Counted from the first letter of the stretch, positions 45,900 to 55,235 are shown. The stretch: 64,000 bases of DNA from Betaproteobacteria bacterium (GCA_009781175.1 WQYQ01000001.1:124001-188000), one strand, 5' to 3'. Program-made: numbers and translations. The notes: a model not told the origin generated them from the letters alone.

Positions 45900-46305
45900 A
45901 GAGCAGATCACTGAAGACGACTGGGCTGCGGCCATGCAGGAACAGGCTGTCGCGGATGCCGGCTTCTCTGTTCAGCCGGCTGCCACGAAAGCGCCTTTCC
46001 AGGATTTCAGTCACCAGCCTGCGGACAAAGCGTCGAGCATGAACGATTTCGACATGATTCTGGACATCCCCGTCCAGATCACGGTCGAATTGGGACGCAC
46101 AAAATTGTCGATTCGCAACCTGTTGCAGCTCGCGCACGGCTCGGTCGTGGAACTCGACACGCTCGCCGGCGAACCGATGGACGTGCTCGTCAACGGCACA
46201 CTGATCGCACAAGGCGAGGTCGTCGTCGTCAACGACAAGTTCGGCATTCGCCTCACCGACATCATCACGCCATCCGAACGGGTACGCAAAGTTCGCGGCC
46301 TTTGA
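45880..46305 (+). CDS. fliN: Flagellar motor switch protein FliN
   Basis: A 141-residue C-ring component. The C-terminal SpoA domain is clear: ILDIPVQITVELGRTKLSIR, LAHGSVVELDTLAGEPMDVLVNG and NDKFGIRLTDIITPSERVRK. The N-terminal 50 residues are acidic and variable. GGAGG precedes the chosen ATG. It is the last gene before a terminator. Confidence 0.96.
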   Translation: MATDQVEEQITEDDWAAAMQEQAVADAGFSVQPAATKAPFQDFSHQPADKASSMNDFDMILDIPVQITVELGRTKLSIRNLLQLAHGSVVELDTLAGEPMDVLVNGTLIAQGEVVVVNDKFGIRLTDIITPSERVRKVRGL

Positions 46306-46330
46306 ACCTGTAGAAAAGAAGTGCCATTGT

Positions 46331-46366
46331 TGCCACAGGGCGCCCCGGCGTCCCGTGGCATTTTTT
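46331..46366 (+). terminator. Rho-independent terminator after fliN
   Basis: The outer stem TGCCAC/GTGGCA encloses a GC-rich inner stem with one bulge and is followed by six T. It lies 25 bp past fliN and splits the flagellar run; a second small hairpin CAAGCCC/GGGCTTG follows at 46397-46417. Confidence 0.85.
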
Positions 46367-46493
46367 ATACCTTCCCCGTTGTAGCGGCTTTACCCTCAAG
46401 CCCTCAAACCGGGCTTGAATTTATTCACTACCCACTAGCGGCAAAATCTACCGCCCGCCACAATGACATCGCCTGTTCACATTGGATTCCGCG

Positions 46494-46901
46494 ATGTATC
46501 CTCGATTGCTTATTGCCGCTTCCGCCCTCTTCCCATTGACTGCCTACGCTTCCGCCGGCGAAACAGCGGGCAGCGTATTTTCGATGCTCTTTGGGCTCGC
46601 AATCGTTCTCGCAGCGCTCTTCTGTGTTCTACATTTAATTAAGCGTCTGCAAACCCGCAGCGGTGCGAATCAAGCGAACTTGAAACTCGTCGGCGCCATT
46701 GCGGTCGGGCCGCGCGAACGCGTGGTGCTGCTCGAAGTCGGCGAGCGGGTGCTCATCCTCGGCGTCACGCCGAGCAGCATCAATACCCTTGCGCGCATGC
46801 CCGCCGCCGATGTGCCGCGCAACACAGCCCCATCGGACCCGACCCCGGATTTCGCAGCGCGTTTAAGCAATGTATTGAAGGGAAAACGCAATGCAAACTA
46901 A
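46494..46901 (+). CDS. fliO: Flagellar biosynthetic protein FliO
   Basis: A 135-residue membrane protein that helps FliP assemble. A signal-like N-terminus ([17 protein letters not shown]) and a second helix [22 protein letters not shown] are followed by the cytoplasmic FliO domain, [29 protein letters not shown]. The ATG at 46494 is preferred over an upstream TTG. It overlaps fliP by 11 bp. Confidence 0.92.
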   Translation: MYPRLLIAASALFPLTAYASAGETAGSVFSMLFGLAIVLAALFCVLHLIKRLQTRSGANQANLKLVGAIAVGPRERVVLLEVGERVLILGVTPSSINTLARMPAADVPRNTAPSDPTPDFAARLSNVLKGKRNAN

Positions 46902-47637
46902 GACCATCGTCCGTCTCTGCTGCGCGTTCGCATTGGCGATGCTGACGCCCGCGGCGTTCGCGCAAGGAATCCCCGCCTTCGGCTCGACGCCGGGCCCGGG
47001 CGGCACGCAGACCTACTCGATCACCGTGCAGACGCTGCTGCTGATGACTTCGCTCGTCTTCATCCCGGCCGTCTTGCTGATGATGACGAGCTTCACCCGC
47101 ATCATCATCGTGCTTTCCCTGCTGCGCGGCGCAATGGGCACGCAGAACTCGCCGCCCACTCAGGTCATCGTGGGGCTCGCGCTGTTCCTCACGTTCTTCA
47201 TCATGAGTCCGGTTGCGGATCAAGTGTACAAAGAAGCCTATCAGCCCCTGTCCGAAAATCAGATCGGCTTCGATGTCGCATTGAGCCGCGCATCGGTCCC
47301 CGTCAAAGCCTTCATGCTCAGACAGATCCGCGAACCGGATCTTTCGCTGTTCGCCAAACTGGCGAAAACGCCCAAGGTCGACAAAGCGGCCGACCTGCCC
47401 ATGAGCGTAATTGTCCCCGCCTTCGCGACGAGCGAAATCAAAACCGCGTTCCAAATCGGCTTCATGGTGATTCTCCCCTTCCTGATTATCGACATGGTGG
47501 TCGCATCCGTGCTCATGTCGATGGGGATGATGATGATGTCGCCGATCATCGTGTCCCTGCCGTTCAAGCTGATGCTTTTCGTCCTCGTCGACGGCTGGAA
47601 TCTTTTGATTGGAACACTGGTGCAAAGCTTCGGATGA
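46891..47637 (+). CDS. fliP: Flagellar export gate protein FliP
   Basis: A 248-residue export-gate membrane protein with a cleavable signal peptide ([12 protein letters not shown]). The FliP signatures are [19 protein letters not shown] near residue 70 and the C-terminal [57 protein letters not shown]. It is normally followed directly by fliQ; here another gene intervenes. Confidence 0.97.
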   Translation: MQTKTIVRLCCAFALAMLTPAAFAQGIPAFGSTPGPGGTQTYSITVQTLLLMTSLVFIPAVLLMMTSFTRIIIVLSLLRGAMGTQNSPPTQVIVGLALFLTFFIMSPVADQVYKEAYQPLSENQIGFDVALSRASVPVKAFMLRQIREPDLSLFAKLAKTPKVDKAADLPMSVIVPAFATSEIKTAFQIGFMVILPFLIIDMVVASVLMSMGMMMMSPIIVSLPFKLMLFVLVDGWNLLIGTLVQSFG

Positions 47638-47656
47638 GCATGGAGGACTGGGAGCT

Positions 47657-47986
47657 ATGCGCACGCAATCAGCGGCCCAACAAGATTCGCCCCTTGCAGT
47701 AACCCCACCGATCCAGCCGCGCATGCCGTGGCGCGTGGTGGCCGTGGAAACCCTGCCGGAGTTCCGGTTGCATGTCCGATTCATGGACGGCACAGAGGGG
47801 ACTGCGAACCTGACCATACTCATTCACTCACCCGTTGCCGGGGTCTTCGCCGCCCTTGCTGATCCCACCCTTTTTGCTCAAGCCCGTGTCGAACATGGGG
47901 CGGTGACATGGCCGGGCGAGATCGATCTAGCACCGGATGCGATGTATGCCGAGATCAAGAATATAAAGGAGAACCCAAATGACTGA
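47657..47986 (+). CDS. DUF2442-domain protein inserted between fliP and fliQ
   Basis: A 109-residue protein whose C-terminal 75 residues match DUF2442: VVAVETLPEFRLHVRFMDGTEG, then FAALADPTLFAQARVEHGAVTWPGEIDLAPDAMYAEI (read as the conserved FA.L.DP..F and V.WPGE.DLAPD motifs). These small proteins are often coded next to DUF4160 partners and have been suggested to act in toxin-antitoxin-like pairs, but the function is unsettled; no partner is present. GGGAG precedes the ATG. Its stop overlaps the fliQ start by 8 bp, so it is now built into the flagellar operon. Confidence 0.85.
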   Translation: MRTQSAAQQDSPLAVTPPIQPRMPWRVVAVETLPEFRLHVRFMDGTEGTANLTILIHSPVAGVFAALADPTLFAQARVEHGAVTWPGEIDLAPDAMYAEIKNIKENPND

Positions 47987-48248
47987 GACAACTGTCGTCG
48001 CCCTGGGGCGGGATGCGCTCACGGTCACGCTCATGCTCGCCGCGCCGATGCTGCTTTCCGCGCTCGCCACGGGCCTGATCGTCGCCATTTTTCAGGCGGC
48101 AACCCAGATCAACGAAATGACGCTCGGTTTCGTGCCGAAAATCGTCGTCATGTTCATCACGATGATCATCGCGGGCCCTTGGATGCTGACGACGATGACC
48201 GATTACATCCGCCGACTCTACGACTCGATTCCGGGCTTGATCGGTTAG
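47979..48248 (+). CDS. fliQ: Flagellar export gate protein FliQ
   Basis: An 89-residue two-helix export-gate protein. The conserved features are GRDALTVTLMLAAPMLLSAL, GLIVAIFQAATQINEMTL and FVPKIVVMFITMII. Its start lies inside the end of the DUF2442 gene, and fliR follows 19 bp later. Confidence 0.96.
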   Translation: MTETTVVALGRDALTVTLMLAAPMLLSALATGLIVAIFQAATQINEMTLGFVPKIVVMFITMIIAGPWMLTTMTDYIRRLYDSIPGLIG

Positions 48249-48267
48249 CCGGCACACGCGCCTGTTC

Positions 48268-49059
48268 ATGCTTAACGTCAGTTCCGCTCAGCTCTCGGTA
48301 TGGCTCGCGCTCTACGCCTATCCGGCAATCCGGGTATTGGCGCTGATGGCGGCGGTGCCGGTGTACAACAACCAGGCGCTGCCGCGCAGGATTCGGCTCA
48401 TCGCCGGGCTTGCGATCGCGGGAGCCATCGCGGTTTCGGTGCCACCATCGCCCCAGGCGGGCGTGCCCGGCTCGCTCATCAGTCTGGCCGGGATCGCGAG
48501 CGAAATGATGATCGGCTACGCAATCGGATTTTCGGTGCGCATCGCCTTCTCGGCGCTCGATCTGGCCGGCGATTTCATCGGTCTGCAAATGGGGCTTGCC
48601 TTCGCCTCGTTCTACGACCCGCAGAGCGCCGCGCAAACCCCCATCGTGGCGCGCTTTCTCAGCATGCTGGCAATACTCTTCTTTCTCGCCTTGAACGGAC
48701 ATTTACTCGTGCTCGACGTGCTAGCGCGCAGTTTCGAATGGCTGCCGCCCGGACAATTTCCAGCGAGCGTCAAAGGCTTTCAAGTATTGGTGCGCAGTGC
48801 AGCGTTGCTTTTCACGTCCGGTTTGCTGATCGCACTGCCCGTCGTCAGCGCCTTGCTGACGACCAATATTGCCTTGGGCGTACTCAACCGCACGGCGCCA
48901 CAATTGAACCTCTTCACGCTCGGATTCCCGATCACCCTGGCCGTCGGAATAGGCGGCCTGTTGATCGTTCTGCCGCTTTTCGCACCGGCGTTCCAAAACC
49001 TCTACGAACAGGCTTTCAACACGATCGACCTGTTCCTGCGCGCCGCGTCGGGGCATTAG
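48268..49059 (+). CDS. fliR: Flagellar export gate protein FliR
   Basis: A 263-residue membrane protein with about six helices, completing the FliPQR gate. Recognised by RVLALMAAVPVYNNQALPRRIRLI near residue 20, EMMIGYAIGFSVRIAFSAL, GDFIGLQMGLAFASFYDP and ALLTTNIALGVLNRTAPQLNLF. It is the last gene of the flagellar cluster in this window. Confidence 0.96.
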   Translation: MLNVSSAQLSVWLALYAYPAIRVLALMAAVPVYNNQALPRRIRLIAGLAIAGAIAVSVPPSPQAGVPGSLISLAGIASEMMIGYAIGFSVRIAFSALDLAGDFIGLQMGLAFASFYDPQSAAQTPIVARFLSMLAILFFLALNGHLLVLDVLARSFEWLPPGQFPASVKGFQVLVRSAALLFTSGLLIALPVVSALLTTNIALGVLNRTAPQLNLFTLGFPITLAVGIGGLLIVLPLFAPAFQNLYEQAFNTIDLFLRAASGH

Positions 49060-49093
49060 ATGTTTAATCGCACACGCTCAACTACCTAAAAAT

Positions 49094-49354
49094 TTGCAGA
49101 CTGCCGTGGTCGACCGCGCGCTTGCCGGCCTGACACCGAACGGCACCGCGCTCTTCGTCGATTACCACCGCCCAGCCTGGTGGCAACCCACAGGCTGGAT
49201 ACTGCGCTGGGTGAACGCGAAACTCGAACCCTTCGCGCACAGTCTATGGGACAAGGAAATCCGCGACTTCGCCACGCATGCGGATGATTATCTTTGGGAA
49301 AAAGAAACGCTGTTCGGCGGGGTTTATCAGGTCATCAAGGTGCGTCCGAAGTAA
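49094..49354 (+). pseudogene. rquA: C-terminal remnant of an RquA-like SAM methyltransferase
   Basis: An in-frame stretch with no proper start; the frame is open upstream towards fliR but has no homology there. The readable part matches the end of class I methyltransferases of the RquA group (rhodoquinone biosynthesis): ALFVDYHRPAWWQPTG, LEPFAHSLWDKEI and KETLFGGVYQVI. The SAM-binding N-terminal two thirds are missing, so it cannot be functional. The RquA assignment rests on these motifs only; another UbiE-like methyltransferase is possible. Confidence 0.6.
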
Positions 49355-49374
49355 GCGATCGCAGAATCACCCAA

Positions 49375-49403
49375 AGAAAATAGCCGGACAGTCCCGGCTA
49401 TTT
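49375..49403 (-). terminator. Terminator between the methyltransferase remnant and the lipoprotein gene
   Basis: A perfect 10-bp stem AAATAGCCGG/CCGGCTATTT (49378-49387 with 49394-49403) is followed on the minus strand by TTTTCTTT, so it mainly ends the lipoprotein transcript. Confidence 0.8.
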
Positions 49404-49433
49404 CGTACTACACGTTTTCAGACGCAACGACAA

Positions 49434-49757
49434 CTATTTGCACTTACCAGCAGCTTTCAGCAAGGCATTGCAGTTCGATCCGGCGGGAGCCGGACCACCA
49501 TCAGTTGGCGAGCATAGGGCGTCACTGCTGACGCCTGCTGTCGTGTAATAGCACTGGAAAACCCGCCCGTTAACCGTAGCGTTGAATTTAACTGAATCTA
49601 TTTCGCTGCGCCGATTTGTAATCGTCACTTTGTCAGGCGTTGTACCCAAGGCAAAGGCTGCTTTTTCTTTGATGCTATCGTCGGAACGAACTGCGTTGTC
49701 GATGGTGCCACAAGCAGCTAGCACTGTTACGATAAGCAAACAGGTTATTTTCTTCAT
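49434..49757 (-). CDS. Small hypothetical lipoprotein
   Basis: A 107-residue secreted lipoprotein. The signal MKKITCLLIVTVLAACG has a lipobox with cysteine at about 16. The mature part has three further cysteines near the C-terminus (FQCYYTT, DALCSPTD, SNCNALL) and ends GKCK, suggesting disulfides. I recognise no family. It has its own terminator and stands alone beside ahpF. Confidence 0.72.
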   Translation of the reverse strand: MKKITCLLIVTVLAACGTIDNAVRSDDSIKEKAAFALGTTPDKVTITNRRSEIDSVKFNATVNGRVFQCYYTTAGVSSDALCSPTDGGPAPAGSNCNALLKAAGKCK

Positions 49758-50000
49758 CTTATTGAACTAGCAATTAAAGGTTGAAAAATATCAGCAAGCA
49801 TTTTTGGATGCCATTACTAGGATCAGGCGCATCCAGGAGCGCGGCGACATCACCCAAGACAGTATTTTCTATGATGCCATATTACGAAGACTCGGAAGCC
49901 GCCATGCTGAACTATTTGATCGCGCGGCAATCGTCCAACGCGTAGACACCATCTTCCTCGCCACACGAATCACAAGCGCCTACGGCGCCGATCGCCGTGC
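49758..50000. other. Intergenic region upstream of the lipoprotein gene
   Basis: About 240 bp. Two plus-strand frames are open here, but neither has a ribosome site or recognisable family, and one runs into ahpF antisense. I see no supported gene; the promoter of the lipoprotein gene should lie at its left edge. Confidence 0.4.
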
Positions 50001-51584
50001 TCAGGCCGTCACAACTTCGCTCTGCGGCTGTGGCGTGCGGATCAAATAATCGAAAGCCGATAGCGCCGCTTTCGCGCCCTCACCGCTGGCGATGATGATC
50101 TGTTTGTACGGCACCGTCGTGGCATCACCCGCGGCAAACACGCCCGGCAGGCTGGTGTGGCATTTTTCGTCGATCACGATTTCGCCATAGCGCGTAAGCT
50201 CCAGCGCGCCTTTGAGAAATTCGGTGTTGGGCACGAGGCCGATCTGGACGAATACGCCTTCAAGTTCGATATGGTGCGAGCTGCCCGTGGCGCGGTCGGT
50301 GTAAGTGATCCCGTTGAGCTTCGCGCCGTCGCCGGTCAGTTCGGTGGTCTGCGCCTGGGTGTGCAGCGTAACGTTGGGCAGGCTTTTGAGTTTGGCGATG
50401 AGAACGGCGTCCGCCCGGAGCTGGTCGGCGAATTCGAGCACGGTGACGTGCGCGACGATGCCGGCGAGGTCGATCGCGGCTTCGATGCCGGAGTTGCCGC
50501 CGCCGATGACGGCGACGCGTTTGCCTTTGAAGAGCGGACCGTCGCAGTGCGGGCAGTAGGCCACGCCTTTGTTGCGGTATTCCTGTTCGCCGGCAACGCC
50601 GACGTTGCGCCAGCGCGCGCCGGGGGCGAGGACAAGGCTGCGGGCTTTGAGGACGCCGCCGTTTTCCATTTTGAGAGTGTGGAAGCCGCCAACCTGGGCG
50701 GCCGGAATGAGCTGGGCGACCTGCTGACGGTTGAGGATATCGATGTCGTAGGCGCGCACATGCTGTTCGAGCGCCGCGGCGAACTTCGGCCCTTCGGTGT
50801 GGGGCACCGAGATGAAGTTTTCGATCGCGAGCGTGTCATTGACCTGGCCGCCGAAGCGTTCGGCAACGATGCCAGTGCGGATACCCTTGCGCGCAGCATA
50901 AATGGCGGCGGCCGAACCGGCTGGGCCGGCGCCGACGACGAGCACATCGAACGGCTCCAAGGCATCGAGCCTGGCCGCTTCGCGCGCAGCGCTGCCGGTG
51001 TCGAGCTTGGCCAGGAGTTCTTCAACGCTGATGCGGCCGGAGTAGTAGAGCTGGCCGTTAAGGTAGAGCGCCGGCACAGCCATGATGTCGCGCGCTTTGA
51101 CTTCGTCCTGGCAGAGACCGCCATCGATGATGACGACTTGAATCTTGGGGTTGTAGACGGCCATCAACGCAACCGCCTGAACGACATCGGGGCAGTTGTG
51201 GCAGGAGAGCGACATGTAAACTTCGAAGCGATAGTCGCCGTCGAGCGCTTTGATTTGTTCGAGGACTTCGGGTTCGACCTTGGGCGGATGGCCGCCGCTC
51301 CAGAGCAAGGCGAGCACGAGCGAGGTGAATTCGTGGCCAAGTGGAATCGCCGCGAAACGCAGGCTGGTCTGAGCGCCGCTACGCTGGAGCGAAAACGAGG
51401 GACAACGCGCGTCCTGACCGTCGGTGCGCAGGCTGATCTTGTCGCTGAGGGCGGCAATCTCTTGCAGGAAGCCGTGCATTTCACGCGAGGATTCCGTGTC
51501 GTCAAGGGTGGCGACGATTTCGATGGCTTGCGTGACGTGCTGGAGGTAGGCGGCGAGTTGTTGCTTGAGTCCGGCGTCTAACAT
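50001..51584 (-). CDS. ahpF: Alkyl hydroperoxide reductase subunit F
   Basis: A 527-residue flavoprotein that reduces AhpC with NAD(P)H. The N-terminal part is a double thioredoxin-like domain with the redox pair [11 protein letters not shown] near residue 128. The C-terminal part is thioredoxin-reductase-like: FAD motif [18 protein letters not shown] near 218, redox pair [11 protein letters not shown] near 342, NAD motif [12 protein letters not shown] near 360, and [13 protein letters not shown] near 485. It follows ahpC on the same strand with a 258-bp gap holding a structured repeat. Confidence 0.97.
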   Translation of the reverse strand: MLDAGLKQQLAAYLQHVTQAIEIVATLDDTESSREMHGFLQEIAALSDKISLRTDGQDARCPSFSLQRSGAQTSLRFAAIPLGHEFTSLVLALLWSGGHPPKVEPEVLEQIKALDGDYRFEVYMSLSCHNCPDVVQAVALMAVYNPKIQVVIIDGGLCQDEVKARDIMAVPALYLNGQLYYSGRISVEELLAKLDTGSAAREAARLDALEPFDVLVVGAGPAGSAAAIYAARKGIRTGIVAERFGGQVNDTLAIENFISVPHTEGPKFAAALEQHVRAYDIDILNRQQVAQLIPAAQVGGFHTLKMENGGVLKARSLVLAPGARWRNVGVAGEQEYRNKGVAYCPHCDGPLFKGKRVAVIGGGNSGIEAAIDLAGIVAHVTVLEFADQLRADAVLIAKLKSLPNVTLHTQAQTTELTGDGAKLNGITYTDRATGSSHHIELEGVFVQIGLVPNTEFLKGALELTRYGEIVIDEKCHTSLPGVFAAGDATTVPYKQIIIASGEGAKAALSAFDYLIRTPQPQSEVVTA

Positions 51585-51732
51585 GGAGCGTCCTTTCGGC
51601 TGGCGTCCCCTGCGCTTGTGGCGAGGCGGAACTGGGTGAAAGAAGGAGGATTACGGTGAAAGCGTGCTGTTGCAGAGCGCTTTCAGCGCAACCCTGGGGT
51701 TCGCTGGGGAGGGAGGGATATCGCTTGTTCAG

Positions 51733-51830
51733 CGGCCGTAGCGAGCGGGTGGAGGTCGAAACGAGAAACGCAGACGTATAAGTTATACGGCGAGTATCGC
51801 AGTTTCGAGATCCGCCCGCGCAGTAGGCCG
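51733..51830. repeat. Structured intergenic repeat between ahpC and ahpF
   Basis: A long near-palindrome. The arm GCGGGTGGA (51745-51753) pairs with TCCGCCCGC (51811-51819); inside it TCGAAAC (51756-51762) pairs with GTTTCGA (51802-51808); the centre is GTATAAGTTATAC (51776-51788) followed by GGCGAGTATCGCAG. Outer GGCC blocks lie at both ends. The central architecture resembles the elements at 4535-4647 and 18421-18590. It could influence expression of ahpF relative to ahpC. Confidence 0.7.
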
Positions 51831-51842
51831 ATGGACTAGCGA

Positions 51843-52406
51843 TTAGATCTTGCCGACGAGATCGAGTGACGGCGCGATTGTCTTAGCGCCCTCGTTCCAC
51901 TTGGCCGGGCAGACTTCGCCCGGGTGCGCGGCGACGTATTGGGCGGCCTTGAGCTTACGCAGGGTTTCCTTGACGTCGCGCGCGATGGCGTTGTCGTGGA
52001 TTTCGAGGGTCTTGATTACGCCGTCGGGGTTGATGACGAAGGTGCCGCGCAAGGCCAGACCTTCTTCGGGGATGTGCACGCCGAAGGCATTGGTGAGCTG
52101 ATGCGTGGGGTCGCCGACGAGTGGGAATTTGGCTTTGCCGACGGCCGGCGAGGTTTCGTGCCAGACCTTGTGCGAAAAGTGGGTGTCGGTAGTGACCGCA
52201 TAGACTTCGGCGCCGAGCTTCTGGAATTCGGCGTAGTGATCAGCGGCGTCTTCGATTTCGGTCGGGCAGTTGAAGGTAAAAGCAGCCGGCATGAAGATCA
52301 GGACGGACCATTTGCCTTTAAGGCTTTCTTCAGTGACTTCGATGAATTTGCCATTGTGGAAGGCTTGGGTTTTGAACGGCTGGACTTGGGTGTTAATCAG
52401 AGACAT
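51843..52406 (-). CDS. ahpC: Alkyl hydroperoxide reductase subunit C (peroxiredoxin)
   Basis: A 187-residue typical two-cysteine peroxiredoxin that reduces hydrogen peroxide and alkyl peroxides. The peroxidatic cysteine is in PAAFTFNCPTEIED near residue 47 and the resolving cysteine in HPGEVCPAKW near 166. The start MSLINTQVQPFK is the family norm, with AGGAAAG upstream. AhpF at 50001-51584 is its reductase. Confidence 0.97.
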   Translation of the reverse strand: MSLINTQVQPFKTQAFHNGKFIEVTEESLKGKWSVLIFMPAAFTFNCPTEIEDAADHYAEFQKLGAEVYAVTTDTHFSHKVWHETSPAVGKAKFPLVGDPTHQLTNAFGVHIPEEGLALRGTFVINPDGVIKTLEIHDNAIARDVKETLRKLKAAQYVAAHPGEVCPAKWNEGAKTIAPSLDLVGKI

Positions 52407-52441
52407 TTCAACTTTCCTATGTGGGTTTGAAAACCAGTTCA

Positions 52442-52471
52442 ATCATATGCGTTGAGATCAAATTGTTCCAA
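52442..52471 (-). promoter_or_regulatory. Sigma-70-type promoter of ahpC
   Basis: On the minus strand TTGGAA (52471-52466) and TATGAT (52447-52442) are separated by 18 bp and lie 36 bp before the ahpC start. Peroxide control by OxyR is common for ahpC, but I could not identify an OxyR site with confidence. Confidence 0.6.
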
Positions 52472-52494
52472 TTGATTGATCGTATTCACTCAAT

Positions 52495-52531
52495 TAAAAA
52501 CGGCTATCGCGCCTCCCCAAGGCGACAGCCG
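52495..52531 (-). terminator. Rho-independent terminator after modC
   Basis: An imperfect stem beginning CGGCT and TCGC on one side with GCGA and AGCCG on the other (52501-52531) is followed on the minus strand by TTTTT. Confidence 0.85.
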
Positions 52532-52543
52532 CGTTGAAAAGCA

Positions 52544-53656
52544 CTAACTAAGCAGCGCTACGCTTTTTACCTGAGCGTATAAATGCAAGCCGATTGCGAG
52601 CCGCAACTGATCGCAAGAGCGCCGGGTGATGCGCGCGAGCAAGACACTGCTTTCGCCCAGGCCAAGGCGCAGATTGATGCGGTCGGGGCCATCGTCGCAG
52701 ATGTCTTCGACCCGCACGGCCATGATATTGAGAATACTCGTCTGCTGCGGCGGCTCTAGCGTGAGGCTGACGTCGCGCGCCAAAACGCGCGCCCGCATGC
52801 GCGCGCCAAGCGGGCGCTGAACACGCGAAACCCACAGCGAGCCGCCATCGAAAGACAAACGCGACAAGGCATACACATCGTCATGCTCCGCAAGCCGGGT
52901 TTCGAGCACGGCGCCGGTATCATCGCCAAAAGCGGTCGGCAGATCGAGACGGTTCAGGGTTTCAGCCACCGGCCCGGCGGCGATGACCCGCCCGGCTTCG
53001 AGCATGACGAGGTGATCCGCCAGACGCGCCACCTCCTCCAAGGCATGGCTGACGTAGATCACGGGGATCGCCAACTCGTCATGCAGGCGTTCGAGATACG
53101 GCAGGATGGCCGCCTTGCTCGCCGAATCGAGCGCGGATAGCGGTTCGTCCATCAGCAAAATTTGGGGGCTGCTCAAAAGCGCGCGCGCAATCGCAACCCG
53201 CTGGCGCTCCCCACCCGAGAGCGACGACGCACGCCGCTCAAGCAAGGGGCCGACACCAAGCAGTTCGACGGCGCTGTCCCATGTCACGCTGCGTTCAGTG
53301 GCGGGAACGCGTTTATAGGCATACGCCAGGTTTCCGCGCACATCGTGATGCGGGAACAGATTGGCTTCTTGGAAAACATAACCGAGCCGGCGGCGATGGA
53401 CCGGCAGGAAAACCACGCGCGTCTCGTCCTGCCAGACCTCGCCGCCGATGGTGACAAAGCCCTGCCCTGTACGCTGCAAGCCCGCGATGATGCGCAGACA
53501 CGTCGTTTTCCCGGAGCCAGAACGGCCAAAAAGCGCCGTCACGCCGCGCCCGGGCAGCGCCATATCGACATCGAGCGAAAAGTCCGCGAGTGCCAAGGCG
53601 GCGCACACATGAATCGCCGTGGAATCAGAAGCTGCGGGGCTTGGCGTTGAAGGCAT
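52544..53656 (-). CDS. modC: Molybdate ABC transporter ATP-binding protein ModC
   Basis: A 370-residue ATPase. Walker A is [16 protein letters not shown] near residue 44, the signature [16 protein letters not shown] near 142, and Walker [13 protein letters not shown] near 163. The last 80 residues form a Mop/TOBE domain ([29 protein letters not shown]) that binds oxyanion. The ATG at 53656 overlaps modB by 32 bp. Confidence 0.95.
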   Translation of the reverse strand: MPSTPSPAASDSTAIHVCAALALADFSLDVDMALPGRGVTALFGRSGSGKTTCLRIIAGLQRTGQGFVTIGGEVWQDETRVVFLPVHRRRLGYVFQEANLFPHHDVRGNLAYAYKRVPATERSVTWDSAVELLGVGPLLERRASSLSGGERQRVAIARALLSSPQILLMDEPLSALDSASKAAILPYLERLHDELAIPVIYVSHALEEVARLADHLVMLEAGRVIAAGPVAETLNRLDLPTAFGDDTGAVLETRLAEHDDVYALSRLSFDGGSLWVSRVQRPLGARMRARVLARDVSLTLEPPQQTSILNIMAVRVEDICDDGPDRINLRLGLGESSVLLARITRRSCDQLRLAIGLHLYAQVKSVALLS

Positions 53657-54296
53657 ACAGCAACAACAGAACGATGAAGGAAAAAAGCAGCATGCCCGCG
53701 GCAAGCCAGTGCGCCTGCGCATATTCAAGCGCTTCGACGCGATCGTAGATCTCGACCGACAAGACGCGGGTTTTGCCGGGAATATTCCCACCCAGCATCA
53801 GGACCAGGCCGAATTCGCCCACAGTATGCGCGAAGCCAAGCACCGATGCCGTAAGAAAACCGGGCCGCGCCAGCGGCAAGGCGATGCTGAAAAAACGGTC
53901 CCACGGCCCCGCCCGCAATGAGGCGGCGACTTCCATTTGGCGCGAACCGATCGCTTCGAAGGCGTTTTGAATCGGCTGCACGACAAAAGGCATCGAATAG
54001 ATAATCGAACCCACGACCAAGCCGCCAAAGGTGAAAGGCAGCAGGCCGATACCCAAGGTTTGCGTGAGGTGCCCGACCCAGCCCTGCGGCCCCATCAGCA
54101 AAAGCAGATAGAAACCCAGCACGGTTGGCGGCAACACGAGAGGCAGGGAAACGATTGCCCCGATCACGCTTTTCCAGCGCGAACGCGTATTTGCCAGCCA
54201 CCATGCGAGCGGCGTGCCGAGCGCCAGCAATGCAACCGTCGTCGTTCCGGCCAGCCTGAGCGTAAGCCATACCGCATCGAGATTCTGATCTGTCAT
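53625..54296 (-). CDS. modB: Molybdate ABC transporter permease ModB
   Basis: A 223-residue permease with about five to six helices. Recognised by [44 protein letters not shown] and the EAA-type loop [28 protein letters not shown], then [18 protein letters not shown]-like motifs. It starts 12 bp after modA. Confidence 0.96.
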   Translation of the reverse strand: MTDQNLDAVWLTLRLAGTTTVALLALGTPLAWWLANTRSRWKSVIGAIVSLPLVLPPTVLGFYLLLLMGPQGWVGHLTQTLGIGLLPFTFGGLVVGSIIYSMPFVVQPIQNAFEAIGSRQMEVAASLRAGPWDRFFSIALPLARPGFLTASVLGFAHTVGEFGLVLMLGGNIPGKTRVLSVEIYDRVEALEYAQAHWLAAGMLLFSFIVLLLLYAFNAKPRSF

Positions 54297-54308
54297 TCCA
54301 GGCTTTCG

Positions 54309-55058
54309 CTAAAGCCGGTAACCATACGACAGGATGATTGCCTTCGCGGCTTCGCTTTTGAGAAATTTCATCAGCGCCAGCGCAGCCGGATTGCCCTCCC
54401 CTTTTTTCAGCAGAATCGTATCCTGAAGAATCGGCGCGTAGAGATTGCTTGGCACGAGCCAGTATGAGCCTTCGATCGTCTTTCCCGGCGGCGCGATCTG
54501 CGAAAGGGCGACGAAGCCTAGCTCGGCATTGCCGCTGGCCGTGAATTGATGCGCCTGGGCAACGTTTTCCGCCAGGACGAATTTGGGCGACAAGCTGCCG
54601 TAAAGATTCAAAGCTTTGAGCGTTTCAACTGCCGCTTGGCCGTAGGGAGCAAGCTTTGGGTTGCAAATTGCGAGATGCTTGAATCCGCCTTGCTTCAACA
54701 CGGCGCCTTCAGAATCGACAAAGCCCGGCGTGGCGCTCCACAGCACAAGACTGCCCTGAGCATAGGTGAATGCGCTTCCCGGCACACCCAACCCTTCATC
54801 CTGGAGTTTTTTCGGCGTTTCGCTGTCGGCCGCCAACAGCACTTCAAATGGCGCGCCGTTTTTGATCTGCGCATAAAACTTTCCCGTTGCACCTGTCGCA
54901 ACGCTCGCCTTGTGCCCGGTTGCCTGCTCAAAAGCAACCGCGATTTTTTCCATCGGCCCGGCGAAATTGGCGGCTACCGCAACCAGCACATCTCCGGCCC
55001 ATGCCGTTTGCACCATCAGCAATAGCGCGGACAAACAAACTTTTAAACGCATTTTCAT
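54309..55058 (-). CDS. modA: Molybdate-binding periplasmic protein ModA
   Basis: A 249-residue binding protein. The signal peptide is MKMRLKVCLSALLLMVQTAWA. The mature protein starts VLVAVAANFAGPMEKIA; ATGATGKFYAQIKNGAPFEVLLAADSE carries the oxyanion-contacting serine/alanine region, and VAQAHQFTASGNAELGFVALSQ the second site. AAGACAGGA precedes the ATG at 55058. First gene of modABC. Confidence 0.95.
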   Translation of the reverse strand: MKMRLKVCLSALLLMVQTAWAGDVLVAVAANFAGPMEKIAVAFEQATGHKASVATGATGKFYAQIKNGAPFEVLLAADSETPKKLQDEGLGVPGSAFTYAQGSLVLWSATPGFVDSEGAVLKQGGFKHLAICNPKLAPYGQAAVETLKALNLYGSLSPKFVLAENVAQAHQFTASGNAELGFVALSQIAPPGKTIEGSYWLVPSNLYAPILQDTILLKKGEGNPAALALMKFLKSEAAKAIILSYGYRL

Positions 55059-55235
55059 TGGCGATTCCTGTCTTCTTGATTGGTACACAAGACTCGCGCA
55101 AATTTTACGCTCAGCAAGGGCAAGACCTGAATGCTGATAAGTTCAGGGCAAGAACGGGAACGGTGCATGGGGCCACAACCAGAGTGCCATTTAGCACAAA
55201 TAATTGTGCAAAGCAGCATTTAGATCAAATTTAGC

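Noticed and set aside
49804-50049. Plus-strand frame between the lipoprotein gene and ahpF
   Set aside because: It starts at TTG without a ribosome site, runs into ahpF antisense and has no recognisable family; a second frame here is equally open.
50157-51581. Plus-strand open frame of 474 codons
   Set aside because: Antisense to ahpF; translation is low-complexity and shows no family.
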